A DNA stretch of 64,000 bases from Novosphingobium percolationis (GCF_020179425.1 NZ_JAILYM010000001.1:558001-622000), one strand, 5' to 3'. Numbered from the stretch's first letter, positions 18,043 through 28,402 are shown. The notes: generated from the sequence alone by a model not told the origin. Numbers and translations are program-made.

Positions 18043-19047
18043 TCAGCGCTTCATCGCGGCTATCCACCGCTTGACGATGGCAAGCCCCGCCGGATCGATG
18101 CTGGCGCGGCCCAGTTCGGGCATGGCAATGCCGCCTTCGGTGCTGCCCATGCGGTACGGCAGGATCGAATGATCGGGATCGCCGGGCACCACGTCGAACT
18201 CGAACGTCCCCGCCCCGCGCCCCGCCGCGACCGGGCGTTTCAGGATGCCGGTGCGATAGGCGTCCTGCTGCTCCCAACGCAGGTCCAGCCCCGAATTGGA
18301 CGCCGACCCTTCCGGATTGTGACAATGTGCACAGTTGGCCTCAAGGTAGCCGCGCGCGGCAAGCGCCACCGGCGCACGTTCGCGCTGCTCCCACACGGGC
18401 ACGCGCGTGGCGACCGCGGGCACCGCGTCAAGCCGCCCCTCCGCATGCTGCTGCGCCAGCCATTGCGCCGACAGGTTGCGCGCCTTGGGGCCGATCGGCG
18501 TCACCGTGCCCGCCAGCGCATGGCATTCCTTGCACTGGTTCTTGTTGGGAATGGCATAGTCGATCACCTGGCCCGCAGGCGTCGTCACCGGCAGCCGCGC
18601 GCCCGCCAGCACCAGCCGCGCCTCGGTCTGCGCTTCGTTCCAACGATAGGGCAACGCCACCCAGCCCGAGGCCCGATGCAGCAGCACGCGCGTCTCGATC
18701 AGGCGGCGCTTGCCCTCCACTGGAAACGCGAAGGTCTTGATCAACGCCGCGCCGACGGGAAGGTCGAGCAGACCCTCGCCCTGCGCGCGCGCCTGTGTGC
18801 CCGGCGGCAGGTAGAGGAAGCGCAGCTTTTCCGCCCCATCCGACCACAGCGGCGTGTTCAGCCGATAGAGCGTCACCCCGGCAGCCGGCACCTGCGCGGC
18901 GGCATCGGCGAAGAAGCCATAGTCCGACAGCGCCTGCGGATAGGCCGTCTCCGTGATCGCGGCATCGTTGACAGCGCCCCCATGCGGCGCGGTAGCGGCC
19001 AGCAGCGCCCCAAGCGCGGCGACCGACAGAAGCGCCTGCCGGATCAA
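18043..19047 (-). CDS. Exported di-heme cytochrome-like protein (SO2930/HNE_0200 type)
   Basis: A 334-residue exported protein. A signal peptide (MIRQALLSVAALGALLAATA) is followed by a large unassigned region and two heme-c attachment motifs, CKECH (about residue 172) and CAHCH (about residue 241). The region between PLWSDGAEKLRFLYLPPG and the first motif is the family-specific domain. This type is recurrently encoded next to a parallel beta-helix protein, as here, where the two genes overlap by four bases. Both heme sites look intact. The pair presumably works together in the periplasm or outer membrane; the reaction is unknown. Confidence 0.85.
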   Translation of the reverse strand: MIRQALLSVAALGALLAATAPHGGAVNDAAITETAYPQALSDYGFFADAAAQVPAAGVTLYRLNTPLWSDGAEKLRFLYLPPGTQARAQGEGLLDLPVGAALIKTFAFPVEGKRRLIETRVLLHRASGWVALPYRWNEAQTEARLVLAGARLPVTTPAGQVIDYAIPNKNQCKECHALAGTVTPIGPKARNLSAQWLAQQHAEGRLDAVPAVATRVPVWEQRERAPVALAARGYLEANCAHCHNPEGSASNSGLDLRWEQQDAYRTGILKRPVAAGRGAGTFEFDVVPGDPDHSILPYRMGSTEGGIAMPELGRASIDPAGLAIVKRWIAAMKR

Positions 19048-20261
19048 CGCGCGCGCGCCTCCAGAGCGGCGGGCGCGCCCACGCTCTTGCGGTCGACCAG
19101 TTTGACCGGCACGGATGCCATGAACGGACCGGGTTTCGCCGTCTCAGCCGAAGCACCCTGCGCGGGCAGGTTGAGCGACAGTCCGGGCGTTCCTGCCGCC
19201 ACCTTCAGCGCCTCGCCCGGCTTGCCCAGGCCATCCCACAGCACCGGGGGCAAGGCCCCGCCGAACGCGGCCTTCAACTGATCGCCGCCGGGCAGTTGGG
19301 GATCATCGCCGCCGCCCGAAATCGCGTTCACGCCGATCGTCACGTTGCGGGGATAGGGGTTGTAACGCTTGTCCTCGAACACCTTGGGATAGGCGACGAC
19401 CAGCACTTGCGCGGTCGGGTTGTCCTCCAGCGTATTGCCTTCGACCAGCACGCCGTCGTTGGCCATGATCATTACGCCCGTCCCGCGCGGCACGCCTGCC
19501 ACGATGTTGCCCTTCGGCGCGAAGTTGGGCGTATCGTTGGCGACGACGAGGTTCTTCTCGATCACCGTGTTGCCGCCGCCCATCACCGGCAGGCCGGGCA
19601 GGTCGAACACCAGGATGCCGCCAGTATTGCCCGTCACCATGTTGGCGGCAACCAGCGCGTTGCGACTGTTCTCGATCTCGATCCCGGCCACGTTCTCGGT
19701 CGCGAGGCTGTGGCGCACGGTGATGTCATGGCTCTGGCCGACATAGATCCCGGCATCGGACGCCCCGCGCACCACGCAGCCATCGATCAGCACGCCCGTG
19801 CTCTGCACCGGGTAGATACCATAGGCCCCGTTGGTTTCCTTGGGGCCCCCGTTCCATGTCACGCGTACGCGGCGATAGACCACGCGGTCCGCGCCCTTGG
19901 ACTTGATCCCGTCGCCGTGCGCGTCCTCCACCGCGAAGTCGCGCAAGGTCACATCATCGGACGTGACCAGCAGCCCCTCGCCCGCGCCCTTCTGCCCGCT
20001 GAAATCGAGCACGGTCGCGTGCATCCCGGCACCGCGCACGGTCACGCCGTCGACATCGAGTGAGAGGCCATCGTCCAATGCGAACCGCCCTGCGGCAAGC
20101 TCGATGACATCGCCCGGCTGCGCGTTGATCAACGCTTCCTGGAGGCGGCCTTGCGCGCCATCGCCGGGCGCGACCGCGATGGTCTTGGCACAGGCAAGCG
20201 TGGAACTGGCGGCGAGCAGCAGCGCGCCCGCCGTGGCGATCGTCTTGTTTGGCATCCTCAT
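19044..20261 (-). CDS. Exported parallel beta-helix protein, partner of the cytochrome
   Basis: A protein of about 405 residues with an N-terminal signal (MRMPNKTIATAGALLLA...) and a right-handed parallel beta-helix. Repeated turns of the kind DVTLRDFAVEDAHGDGIKSKG, GVLIDGCVVRGASDAGIYVG and NALVAANMVTGNTGGILVF run from about residue 80 to 300. The fold is that of polysaccharide lyases and C5-epimerases (NosD/pectate-lyase-like), but I cannot name catalytic residues. Two ATGs two codons apart could start it; neither has a strong ribosome site. The stop overlaps the start of the cytochrome gene by four bases, so they form a two-gene unit. Confidence 0.83.
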   Translation of the reverse strand: MRMPNKTIATAGALLLAASSTLACAKTIAVAPGDGAQGRLQEALINAQPGDVIELAAGRFALDDGLSLDVDGVTVRGAGMHATVLDFSGQKGAGEGLLVTSDDVTLRDFAVEDAHGDGIKSKGADRVVYRRVRVTWNGGPKETNGAYGIYPVQSTGVLIDGCVVRGASDAGIYVGQSHDITVRHSLATENVAGIEIENSRNALVAANMVTGNTGGILVFDLPGLPVMGGGNTVIEKNLVVANDTPNFAPKGNIVAGVPRGTGVMIMANDGVLVEGNTLEDNPTAQVLVVAYPKVFEDKRYNPYPRNVTIGVNAISGGGDDPQLPGGDQLKAAFGGALPPVLWDGLGKPGEALKVAAGTPGLSLNLPAQGASAETAKPGPFMASVPVKLVDRKSVGAPAALEARAR

Positions 20262-20340
20262 GGGCGCAGAGAATGCGCTGACACGCGTGTAAGTCAATCC
20301 GCGACGCGCGTTCTCTCCTTCGCCCCGCAACCGCCCAAAG

Positions 20341-20378
20341 AAAAAGCCCGCCGCTCCTTGCCGGAACGACGGGCCTTA
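20341..20378 (-). terminator. Intrinsic terminator of the transhydrogenase operon
   Basis: On the minus strand GGCCCGTCG and CGGCGGGC form a GC stem around a 13-base loop, followed by TTTTTC, starting 22 bases after the pntB stop. Confidence 0.8.
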
Positions 20379-20398
20379 TCCTGCCGAAGCGGCCGTGC

Positions 20399-21814
20399 TT
20401 AGTGCGCCAGCGCCTTGACGATGTCTTCGACCATCTTCTTGGCGTCGGCCAGAAGCATCATGGTCTGGTCCATGTAGAACACGTCGTTGTCGACACCGGC
20501 ATAGCCCACGCCGCCCATCGAGCGCTTGACGAAGAAGATCGTCTTGGCCTTGTCCACGTCGAACACGGGCATCCCGTAGATCGGCGAGGACTTGTCGGTC
20601 TTGGCGGCCGGGTTGACCACGTCGTTGGCGCCGATGATGAAGGCCACGTCCGCCTGCGAGAATTCGCTCTGGATGTCTTCCAGCTCGAACACTTCGTCAT
20701 AGGGCACGTTGGCTTCGGCCAGCAGCACGTTCATGTGGCCGGGCATGCGCCCCGCAACCGGGTGGATGGCGTACTTGACGTTGACGCCTTCCTTCTTGAG
20801 CACGTCGCCCATTTCGCGCAGCGCGTGCTGTGCCTGGGAAACCGCCATGCCGTAGCCCGGAATGATGATGACGTTTTCGGCTTCCTTCATCATGTAGGCC
20901 GCGTCTTCGGCGCTGCCGCGCTTCCACGGGCGCTGTTCCTTGGCCGCGCCGCCCGCTGCTTCCGGTGCCGCGCCAAAGCCGCCCGCGATCACCGAGATGA
21001 AGCTGCGGTTCATCGCCTTGCACATGATGTACGAAAGGATCGCACCCGAAGAACCCACCAGCGCGCCGGTGATGATCATCGCGGTGTTGTGCAGCGTGAA
21101 GCCCATCGCCGCCGCGGCCCAGCCCGAATACGAGTTGAGCATCGAGACGACCACCGGCATGTCCGCGCCGCCGATCGGGATGATCAGCAGGAAGCCGATG
21201 ATGAAGCTCAGGACGGTGATCGTGGCGATCACCCACTGGCTCTGGTCCTGCGTGAAGTAGGCCACCAGCCCAAGAATTGCGATCAGAGTGCCGAGGTTCA
21301 GCACGTGGCGGCCCGGCAGCATGATCGGCGAACCGCTCATCTTGCCCGCCAGCTTCAGGAACGCGATGATCGAGCCCGAGAAGGTGATGGCGCCGATGGC
21401 GATGCCAAGGCCCATTTCGATCCGGCTCTGCGGCTCGATGATGCCGTCCGCCCCGGCAATGCCGAACGCCTGCGGGTTGAGGTAGGCGGCAAGGCCCACC
21501 AGCACCGCGGCAAGGCCGACCAGCGAGTGGAACGCCGCCACCAGCTGCGGCATGTCGGTCATCTTGATCTTGCGCGCGGTGACGAAGCCGACGCCGCCGC
21601 CGATCGCCAGCGCACCGACGATTTCAGGCAGGCTGGCAACGCCATGCGTCAGCAGCGTGGTGACCATCGCGATGGTCATGCCGATCATGCCATAGCGGTT
21701 GCCCGCGCGGCTCGTCGCCGGGCTGGAAAGGCCGCGCAACGCGAGGATGAACAGGACGCCCGAAACGAGGTAGGCGAACATCGCCCACGAAGGGACAGCA
21801 GTGACGTGTTCCAT
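20399..21814 (-). CDS. pntB: NAD(P)+ transhydrogenase subunit beta
   Basis: A 471-residue membrane plus NADP(H)-binding subunit of the proton-translocating transhydrogenase. About eight transmembrane helices occupy residues 8-260 (SWAMFAYLVSGVLFILALRGL first). The soluble domain III then has the NADP loop IIPGYGMAVSQAQHALREM, the GRMPGHMNVLLAEA segment and GANDVVNP. It uses the proton gradient to reduce NADP+ with NADH. The start overlaps the pntAb stop in TGATG and has GAAGGAGAAGAAG upstream. Last gene of the operon. Confidence 0.96.
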   Translation of the reverse strand: MEHVTAVPSWAMFAYLVSGVLFILALRGLSSPATSRAGNRYGMIGMTIAMVTTLLTHGVASLPEIVGALAIGGGVGFVTARKIKMTDMPQLVAAFHSLVGLAAVLVGLAAYLNPQAFGIAGADGIIEPQSRIEMGLGIAIGAITFSGSIIAFLKLAGKMSGSPIMLPGRHVLNLGTLIAILGLVAYFTQDQSQWVIATITVLSFIIGFLLIIPIGGADMPVVVSMLNSYSGWAAAAMGFTLHNTAMIITGALVGSSGAILSYIMCKAMNRSFISVIAGGFGAAPEAAGGAAKEQRPWKRGSAEDAAYMMKEAENVIIIPGYGMAVSQAQHALREMGDVLKKEGVNVKYAIHPVAGRMPGHMNVLLAEANVPYDEVFELEDIQSEFSQADVAFIIGANDVVNPAAKTDKSSPIYGMPVFDVDKAKTIFFVKRSMGGVGYAGVDNDVFYMDQTMMLLADAKKMVEDIVKALAH

Positions 21815-22098
21815 CACTTCTTCTCCTTCTTCTTGTACATCGCGAGCATGCGCTCGGTCACGGCAAAGCCGCCGAAGATGTTGACCGAAGCCAGCACCAC
21901 GGCGCCAAGGCCGAGCCACTTGGAAACGGCCGACCCTTCAGCCGCCGCCGCGACCAGCGCGCCGACCACGATCACCGAGGAGATCGCGTTGGTCACCGCC
22001 ATCAGCGGCGTGTGCAGCGCCGGGGTCACCGACCAGACCACGTAATAGCCGACAAAACAGGCCATCACGAAGATCGAGAGAATTGATATGAAGTCCAT
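21814..22098 (-). CDS. pntAb: NAD(P)+ transhydrogenase membrane subunit alpha-2
   Basis: A 94-residue protein of three transmembrane helices (ISILSIFVMACFVGYYVV; TNAISSVIVVGALVAAA; LGLGAVVLASVNIFGGFAV) ending in a basic YKKKEKK tail. It is the separately encoded C-terminal membrane domain of the alpha subunit, as in Rhodospirillum and other alphaproteobacteria. It sits between pntAa (11-base gap) and pntB (1-base overlap). Confidence 0.95.
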   Translation of the reverse strand: MDFISILSIFVMACFVGYYVVWSVTPALHTPLMAVTNAISSVIVVGALVAAAAEGSAVSKWLGLGAVVLASVNIFGGFAVTERMLAMYKKKEKK

Positions 22099-22109
22099 GG
22101 CAGCCCCCC

Positions 22110-23240
22110 TCAGCCGAGCAGACGTTCGTTGACCACCTTGCCGCCCTGCGTCAGGCGGATGGCGTTGCCGATTTCCTCGTCCAGAACGGGCTTGCCCTGT
22201 TCCTTGTCCCAGAAGGCCGAGAGGAAGTTGTACAGGTTGCGGCTGAACAGCGCCGAAGCATCCGCCGGCAGGTGTGCAGGCGTGTTCGAATAGCCGACGA
22301 TCTTGACGCCGTGCTTCACGACCACCTGATCCGCCACCGAACCTTCGACGTTGCCGCCCTGCGCCACGGCAAGGTCGAAGATGACCGAACCGGGCTTCAT
22401 GCTGGCGATCTGCGCGTCCGAAATCAGGCGCGGCGCGGGCCGGCCGGGGATCAGCGCGGTGGTGATCACGATGTCCTGCTTGGCGATGTGGCTCGACACC
22501 AGCTCGGCCTGCGCCTTCTGGTATTCGGGGCTCATCTCGGTGGCATAGCCGCCTGCGCCTTCGCCCTCGATCCCGGCCACGTTCTCCACGAAGATCGGCT
22601 TGGCGCCGAGCGACTGGATCTGCTCCTTGGTGGCCGAACGCACGTCGGTCGCCGAAACCTGCGCGCCAAGGCGGCGGGCCGTGGCGATGGCCTGAAGCCC
22701 GGCAACGCCCACGCCCATGACAAAAGCCTTGGCCGCCGAGACGGTGCCTGCGGCAGTCATCATCATCGGGAACGCGCGACCATAATGGTCGGCGGCCACC
22801 AGCACGGCCTTATACCCTGCAAGGTTCGACTGCGACGAGAGGATGTCCATCGACTGCGCACGGGTGATGCGCGGCATGAACTCCATCGCCAGCGCCTCGA
22901 AACCGGCGGCGGCATAGGCATCGACCCGGTCGCGGCGACGGAAGGGCTCCAGCCCCGCCGCGATCCACGCGCCCGGCTTCGCGCCAGCCAGCAGCTCAAC
23001 CTCAGGCCCCTGCACGCCCAGCACGATGTCGGCCCCGGCAGCGGCGCCTTCGGCCACCACGTCGGCGCCGGCAGCGCGATAGTCGTCATCCGCGATTGAA
23101 GCGGTGGCGCCGGCCCCGCTTTCCACGCGCACCTTCGCGCCCAGCGCGATGAACTTCTTCACCGTCTCGGGCGTGGCTGCGACGCGCGTTTCTCCGTCCG
23201 CCCTCTCGCGAAGGACGGCGATGGTGGTTGCCCCCGTCAC
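22110..23240 (-). CDS. pntAa: NAD(P)+ transhydrogenase subunit alpha-1 (NAD(H)-binding)
   Basis: A 376-residue soluble domain I of the transhydrogenase, homologous to alanine dehydrogenase. It contains RVAATPETVKKF near the N-terminus, MDILSSQSNLAGYKAV (about 131-146), the dinucleotide loop GVGVAGLQAIATARRLGA (about 176-193) and VSATDVRSATKEQIQSLGA. It starts with GTG; I see no better in-frame start. It begins 7 bases after the stop of the tiny oxidase-subunit gene, so initiation may depend on coupling. The same operon continues with pntAb and pntB. Confidence 0.95.
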   Translation of the reverse strand: MTGATTIAVLRERADGETRVAATPETVKKFIALGAKVRVESGAGATASIADDDYRAAGADVVAEGAAAGADIVLGVQGPEVELLAGAKPGAWIAAGLEPFRRRDRVDAYAAAGFEALAMEFMPRITRAQSMDILSSQSNLAGYKAVLVAADHYGRAFPMMMTAAGTVSAAKAFVMGVGVAGLQAIATARRLGAQVSATDVRSATKEQIQSLGAKPIFVENVAGIEGEGAGGYATEMSPEYQKAQAELVSSHIAKQDIVITTALIPGRPAPRLISDAQIASMKPGSVIFDLAVAQGGNVEGSVADQVVVKHGVKIVGYSNTPAHLPADASALFSRNLYNFLSAFWDKEQGKPVLDEEIGNAIRLTQGGKVVNERLLG

Positions 23241-23247
23241 GATGCGG

Positions 23248-23370
23248 TTACTGGATGATCACGACGATAAAGGCGACGATCACCGCGATGATCGGCGTCG
23301 AAACCTTCACCAGGTTGATGAAGCCATCATAGGTCGCCTGCGCGGCCTTCATGTCGTTTGCAGAAGCCAT
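23248..23370 (-). CDS. aa3-type cytochrome c oxidase subunit IV homologue (40 aa)
   Basis: A very small gene that is easy to miss. It encodes 40 residues: a polar start (MASANDMKAAQATYDGFINL) and one transmembrane helix (STPIIAVIVAFIVVIIQ). The NDMKAAxATYxGF pattern is that of the small alphaproteobacterial aa3-oxidase subunit IV family (COX4_pro_2). It stops 7 bases before the GTG of pntAa, so it heads the transhydrogenase operon and not an oxidase operon. Whether it joins the oxidase or serves another complex cannot be read here; this location next to pnt seems recurrent in sphingomonads from memory, without a check. Confidence 0.75.
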   Translation of the reverse strand: MASANDMKAAQATYDGFINLVKVSTPIIAVIVAFIVVIIQ

Positions 23371-23613
23371 TTCAAGATTTCCCTCAACTCACGCGCTGCC
23401 CACGCTTTCGCTACAGCGCGCTTCCTCTAGCCACAGCCCCGTCACTTCTCAAGCACCGGCTTTCCGGCATGCCTTGGCCTGCACGTCACGGGGTGCGGCT
23501 TAATCGCCTTTTTACCCGAACGCCGTAACGCTGCGCCTGTCCAAATGACCGGCCTGTCCAAAAGGTGGGGTGCGGCCGTTCGGACCAGAAGGTTTGCGAA
23601 AGACGTTCCCACG

Positions 23614-25044
23614 ATGGCCGAACCCGAAGATCGCCTGCTGCTGCTGATCGACGACGAGCCCGCGCAGGTCCGCCTGGTCACGGCACTGGCCGGGCGCGAA
23701 GGCTGGCGCACCATTGTCGCGCGCGACGCAGAGACCGCCATTGCCACGCTCGGCACGCGCCAGGGGATGCAACTGGGCGCGATCATCCTCGATCAATGGG
23801 TTCCGGGCGACGAGGCCTGCACGCTCATCGCCGAACTCAAATCCCGCCGCCCCGCACTGCCGATCCTGATGCTCACCACAAGCGCCTCGCCGCTGCTCGC
23901 GGTCGAGGCGATGCGCGCGGGCGCGACCGACTACCTGATCAAGCCCGTCTCGCCCGATCGCCTGCTCCAGGCGCTGCGCAGCGCGACCACGCGCGAGCAG
24001 CCCTCGGCAGAGCTGCAACCGCTCACCGAAAAGTTCGACACCGCGCTCGATTTCGATTCGATGATCGGCGCCGCCCCGTCCTTCCGCGCCGCGCTCGCGG
24101 TGGCCGCCAAGGCCGCGCGCACGCAGAACAGCGTGCTGATCGAAGGCGAAAGCGGCACCGGCAAGGAAATGCTAGTCCGCGCCATGCACGCCGCCAGCCC
24201 GCGCGCGCGCAGCCCGCTGCGCATCGTCAACGCGGGCGGCATCCCCGGCAACCAGATCGAATCCGTGCTGTTCGGCCACGAAAAGGGTGCGTTCGCGGGC
24301 GCCTTCGAACGCCACGTCGGTGCGCTCCAGCACGCCGACGGCGGCACCTTGGTGATCGACGAGATCGATCGCCTTCCCGAAGGTGTGCAGGACCGCCTGC
24401 TCCACTTCCTCGAACGCGGCGACGTCCAGCCCATCGGCGCGCGCCATTCGTTCCGCGTCGACGTGCGCCTGCTGCTCTGCGCCAACGCCTCGCTGCGCGA
24501 TCTGGCCGACACCGGCATGTACAGCGCCGCGTTGACGGAGGCGCTCTCGAGCCTTGTCGTGCACCTGCCCCCCTTGCGCGAGCGCGTGGCCGATATCCCA
24601 GCGCTCGCCCGCCACTTCCTCGCCCGCATCGGCGAGCAACCGGGCCTGCGCCCGCTGGGCGTGACCGACGGGGCCTTGTCGCTGCTTTCGGCGTACGACT
24701 GGCCCGGCAACGTTCGCCAGTTGCAGGCCACGCTGTTCCGCGCGGCGGTGTTCTGCGATGGCGAGATGCTGACCGCGCAGGATTTCCCCCATTTGTCGAG
24801 CGTCGTCGGCGACGCCCCGCGCCCCTCACCCCAGATCAGCGAAGGCGCAGGGATCACCCTCTACGCCCCCGACGGCAACCTGCGCCCGCTGGAAGACATC
24901 GAAGCCGACGTCATCCGCCTCGCCATCGGCCACTATCGCGGCCGCATGACCGAAGTCGCCCGCCGCCTCGGCATCGGCCGCTCGACCCTCTACCGCAAGC
25001 TGGCCGAACTCGGCATCGATTCCACGCCGGAAAGAGCGGCCTAG
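23614..25044 (+). CDS. NtrC-like response regulator with altered sigma-54 contact motif
   Basis: A 476-residue three-domain regulator. The receiver (about 8-122) has the acidic pair D13/D14, phospho-acceptor D60 in IILDQW, and K110. The AAA+ domain (about 148-375) has Walker A GESGTGKE (178-185) and Walker B LVIDEID. The C-terminal Fis-type HTH ends in MTEVARRLGIGRSTLYRKL. Two points are odd. The GAFTGA loop reads GAFAGA (225-230), losing the Thr that contacts sigma-54. The usual FRxDLYYRLNV stretch carrying the arginine finger reads MYSAALTEALSSLVV. It may bind DNA without activating sigma-54. No cognate kinase is adjacent. The start at MAEPED is preferred over an ATG 23 codons upstream. Confidence 0.88.
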   Translation: MAEPEDRLLLLIDDEPAQVRLVTALAGREGWRTIVARDAETAIATLGTRQGMQLGAIILDQWVPGDEACTLIAELKSRRPALPILMLTTSASPLLAVEAMRAGATDYLIKPVSPDRLLQALRSATTREQPSAELQPLTEKFDTALDFDSMIGAAPSFRAALAVAAKAARTQNSVLIEGESGTGKEMLVRAMHAASPRARSPLRIVNAGGIPGNQIESVLFGHEKGAFAGAFERHVGALQHADGGTLVIDEIDRLPEGVQDRLLHFLERGDVQPIGARHSFRVDVRLLLCANASLRDLADTGMYSAALTEALSSLVVHLPPLRERVADIPALARHFLARIGEQPGLRPLGVTDGALSLLSAYDWPGNVRQLQATLFRAAVFCDGEMLTAQDFPHLSSVVGDAPRPSPQISEGAGITLYAPDGNLRPLEDIEADVIRLAIGHYRGRMTEVARRLGIGRSTLYRKLAELGIDSTPERAA

Positions 25045-26150
25045 TCCCCCATCTGCGAAAAGTCGGTCAGCGCCGCATCGCGCAGGCCCCGCCACACGTG
25101 CAGCGCCTGCACCGTCTCGGCCACGTCGTGCACGCGCACGATCTGGCACGCCGCATCGAACGCGCGCAGGGCCAGCGTCAGCGATCCGCCCAGCCGCTGG
25201 TGCGCGGGCGCCTCGTTCGACAGCGCGCCAATCAGCCGCTTGCGGCTCGCACCGAACAGCACCGGGTGCCCCAGCGCGTGAAACAGCGGCAGCGCGTTGA
25301 TCAGCGCGAGGTTCTCGGCCAGCGACTTGCCGAAGCCGATGCCTGGATCGAGCAGGATCTTTTCGCGCGCAATGCCCGCCGCCAGCGCCGCATCGCGCCG
25401 CTCGGCCAGCCAGTCGAACACGTCGAGCACCACGTCGGCATAGACGCCATCGGCATGGAGGTCGTCCGCATCGCCCGGCGCGTGCATCAGCACCACCGGC
25501 GCGCCCGACCGCGCCACGATTTCCAGCGAACGCGGATCGTGCCGCAGCGCCGATACGTCGTTGACGATATGCGCGCCCGCCGCCAGCGCCGCCTCGATCA
25601 CGCTCGAACGCCGACTGTCGATCGAAATGGCCGCGCCGCTCGCCGCCAGCTTTTCGATCACCGGCACGACGCGCTTTACCTCGTCGCCTTCCCACACCGC
25701 CGCCGCGCCGGGCCGCGTCGATTCCCCGCCCACGTCGATGACCGAGGCTCCCGCCTCCAGCATCGCGTGCGCGTGCTCCAGCGCCGCCGCCGGATCGTCG
25801 AGGAACTTGCCGCCATCCGAAAAACTGTCGGGCGTGACGTTGAGAATGCCCATCACCTGCGGCTGGTCGAGCCGCAGCGTGCGCGCGCCGCACTGGAGCG
25901 GCGGATGCGCCATCCGCAGCGCGCCCCACTGCGCCTCGCCCGCTGCCGCGAGCGCATCGGGCAGGCGCCCCAGCGCCTCGGCCATGTCGCTCGCGCCGAC
26001 CAGATTGCGCGACACGACCCGCGCGCCCTCGCGGACGATCAGCGCGAACCGGCTCGCATAGACCAGGCCACCGGCCAGCCGCACGGCCCCGCCATGCTCG
26101 CTCTGCGGGCTTTCGGCGAGCGCGATGGGACGGATGTAGAGCTTGGGCAT
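25041..26150 (-). CDS. folP: Dihydropteroate synthase
   Basis: A 369-residue folate-pathway enzyme joining p-aminobenzoate to the pterin pyrophosphate. The catalytic core starts near residue 98, with MGILNVTPDSFSDGG, VIDVGGESTRPGA, INDVSAL, LMHAPGD, DPGIGFGKSL and GASRKRLIG in the usual order. About 95 residues precede the core, with no motif I recognise; the extension is longer than in E. coli FolP (282 aa). It follows ccrM by 14 bases on the same strand. Its stop overlaps that of the convergent regulator (shared CTAG). Confidence 0.94.
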   Translation of the reverse strand: MPKLYIRPIALAESPQSEHGGAVRLAGGLVYASRFALIVREGARVVSRNLVGASDMAEALGRLPDALAAAGEAQWGALRMAHPPLQCGARTLRLDQPQVMGILNVTPDSFSDGGKFLDDPAAALEHAHAMLEAGASVIDVGGESTRPGAAAVWEGDEVKRVVPVIEKLAASGAAISIDSRRSSVIEAALAAGAHIVNDVSALRHDPRSLEIVARSGAPVVLMHAPGDADDLHADGVYADVVLDVFDWLAERRDAALAAGIAREKILLDPGIGFGKSLAENLALINALPLFHALGHPVLFGASRKRLIGALSNEAPAHQRLGGSLTLALRAFDAACQIVRVHDVAETVQALHVWRGLRDAALTDFSQMGD

Positions 26151-26164
26151 GATGGGGCGGACGC

Positions 26165-27500
<1,336 letters not shown>

Positions 27501-27526
27501 ACCCCGGCGACTTTATTTTCAGGGCC

Positions 27527-28402
27527 TCAACTCCACACCGCTTCGGGCGGCAGGCTCATCAGGATGGCGTCGATGTTGCCCCCGGTCTTCAGCCCGAACA
27601 GCGTGCCGCGGTCGTAGACGAGGTTGAATTCGGCATAGCGCCCGCGCCACTGCAACTGCTGCAGCTTTTCCGCGTCATTGAACGCCATCCCCATGCGCCG
27701 CCGCACCAGCATCGGAAACGCGGCAAGGAACGCCTCGCCCACGTCGCGGGTAAAGGCAAAGTTCGCCTCGAAAGCCGCTTCATCGGCGCATTCGAGATGA
27801 TCGTAGAAGATCCCGCCCACCCCGCGATGGACCTTGCGGTGGGGGATGTAGAAATACTCGTCCGCCCAGGCCTTGAAGCGCGGGTAGTATTCGGGATCAT
27901 GGGCATCGCACGCGGCCTTGTAGGCGGCGTGGAACTCGGCGGTATCCTCTTCATAGGGGATCGGCGGATTGAGATCGCCACCGCCGCCGAACCACGCCTT
28001 CTGCGTCGTCAGGAAGCGCGTGTTCATGTGCACGGCGGGGACGTGCGGGTTGGCCATGTGCGCAACCAGGCTGATGCCCGTGGCGGTAAAGCCGGGGTTC
28101 TCCACGCTCGCCCCGTTGATCGAACCTGCAAACTCCTTCGAGAACGCGCCGCCCACGGTCGAGACGTTGACGCCCACCTTCTCGAACACCTTGCCCTTCA
28201 TGAGCCCCTGCACGCCGCCACCGCCGTTCTCGACAGGCTCGCCCTCATGCTCGCGATTCCACGGCGTGTAGGCGAAGCTGGCATCGCTGCCCGCCTCGCG
28301 CTCGATCGCCTCGAATTCGGCGCAGATGCGGTCGCGCAGGGATTCGAACCATGCACGGGCGGCGGCGGTCTGGTCGGTCCAGTCGGTCTTCTGTTCGCTC
28401 AT
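27527..28402 (-). CDS. hemF: Oxygen-dependent coproporphyrinogen III oxidase
   Basis: A 291-residue aerobic heme-biosynthesis enzyme. Signatures include GGGVQGLMKGKVFEKVGVN (about 60-78), HMNTRFL, WFGGGGDLNPPIPYEED (about 138-154) and FYIPHRKVHRGVGGIFYD, with the family-typical C-terminus NLVYDRGTLFGLKTGGN. It decarboxylates two propionates using O2. The oxygen-independent counterpart hemN lies in the cbb3 block of this window, so the cell has both routes. It precedes ccrM on the same strand, separated by the GANTC-rich gap. Confidence 0.96.
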   Translation of the reverse strand: MSEQKTDWTDQTAAARAWFESLRDRICAEFEAIEREAGSDASFAYTPWNREHEGEPVENGGGGVQGLMKGKVFEKVGVNVSTVGGAFSKEFAGSINGASVENPGFTATGISLVAHMANPHVPAVHMNTRFLTTQKAWFGGGGDLNPPIPYEEDTAEFHAAYKAACDAHDPEYYPRFKAWADEYFYIPHRKVHRGVGGIFYDHLECADEAAFEANFAFTRDVGEAFLAAFPMLVRRRMGMAFNDAEKLQQLQWRGRYAEFNLVYDRGTLFGLKTGGNIDAILMSLPPEAVWS

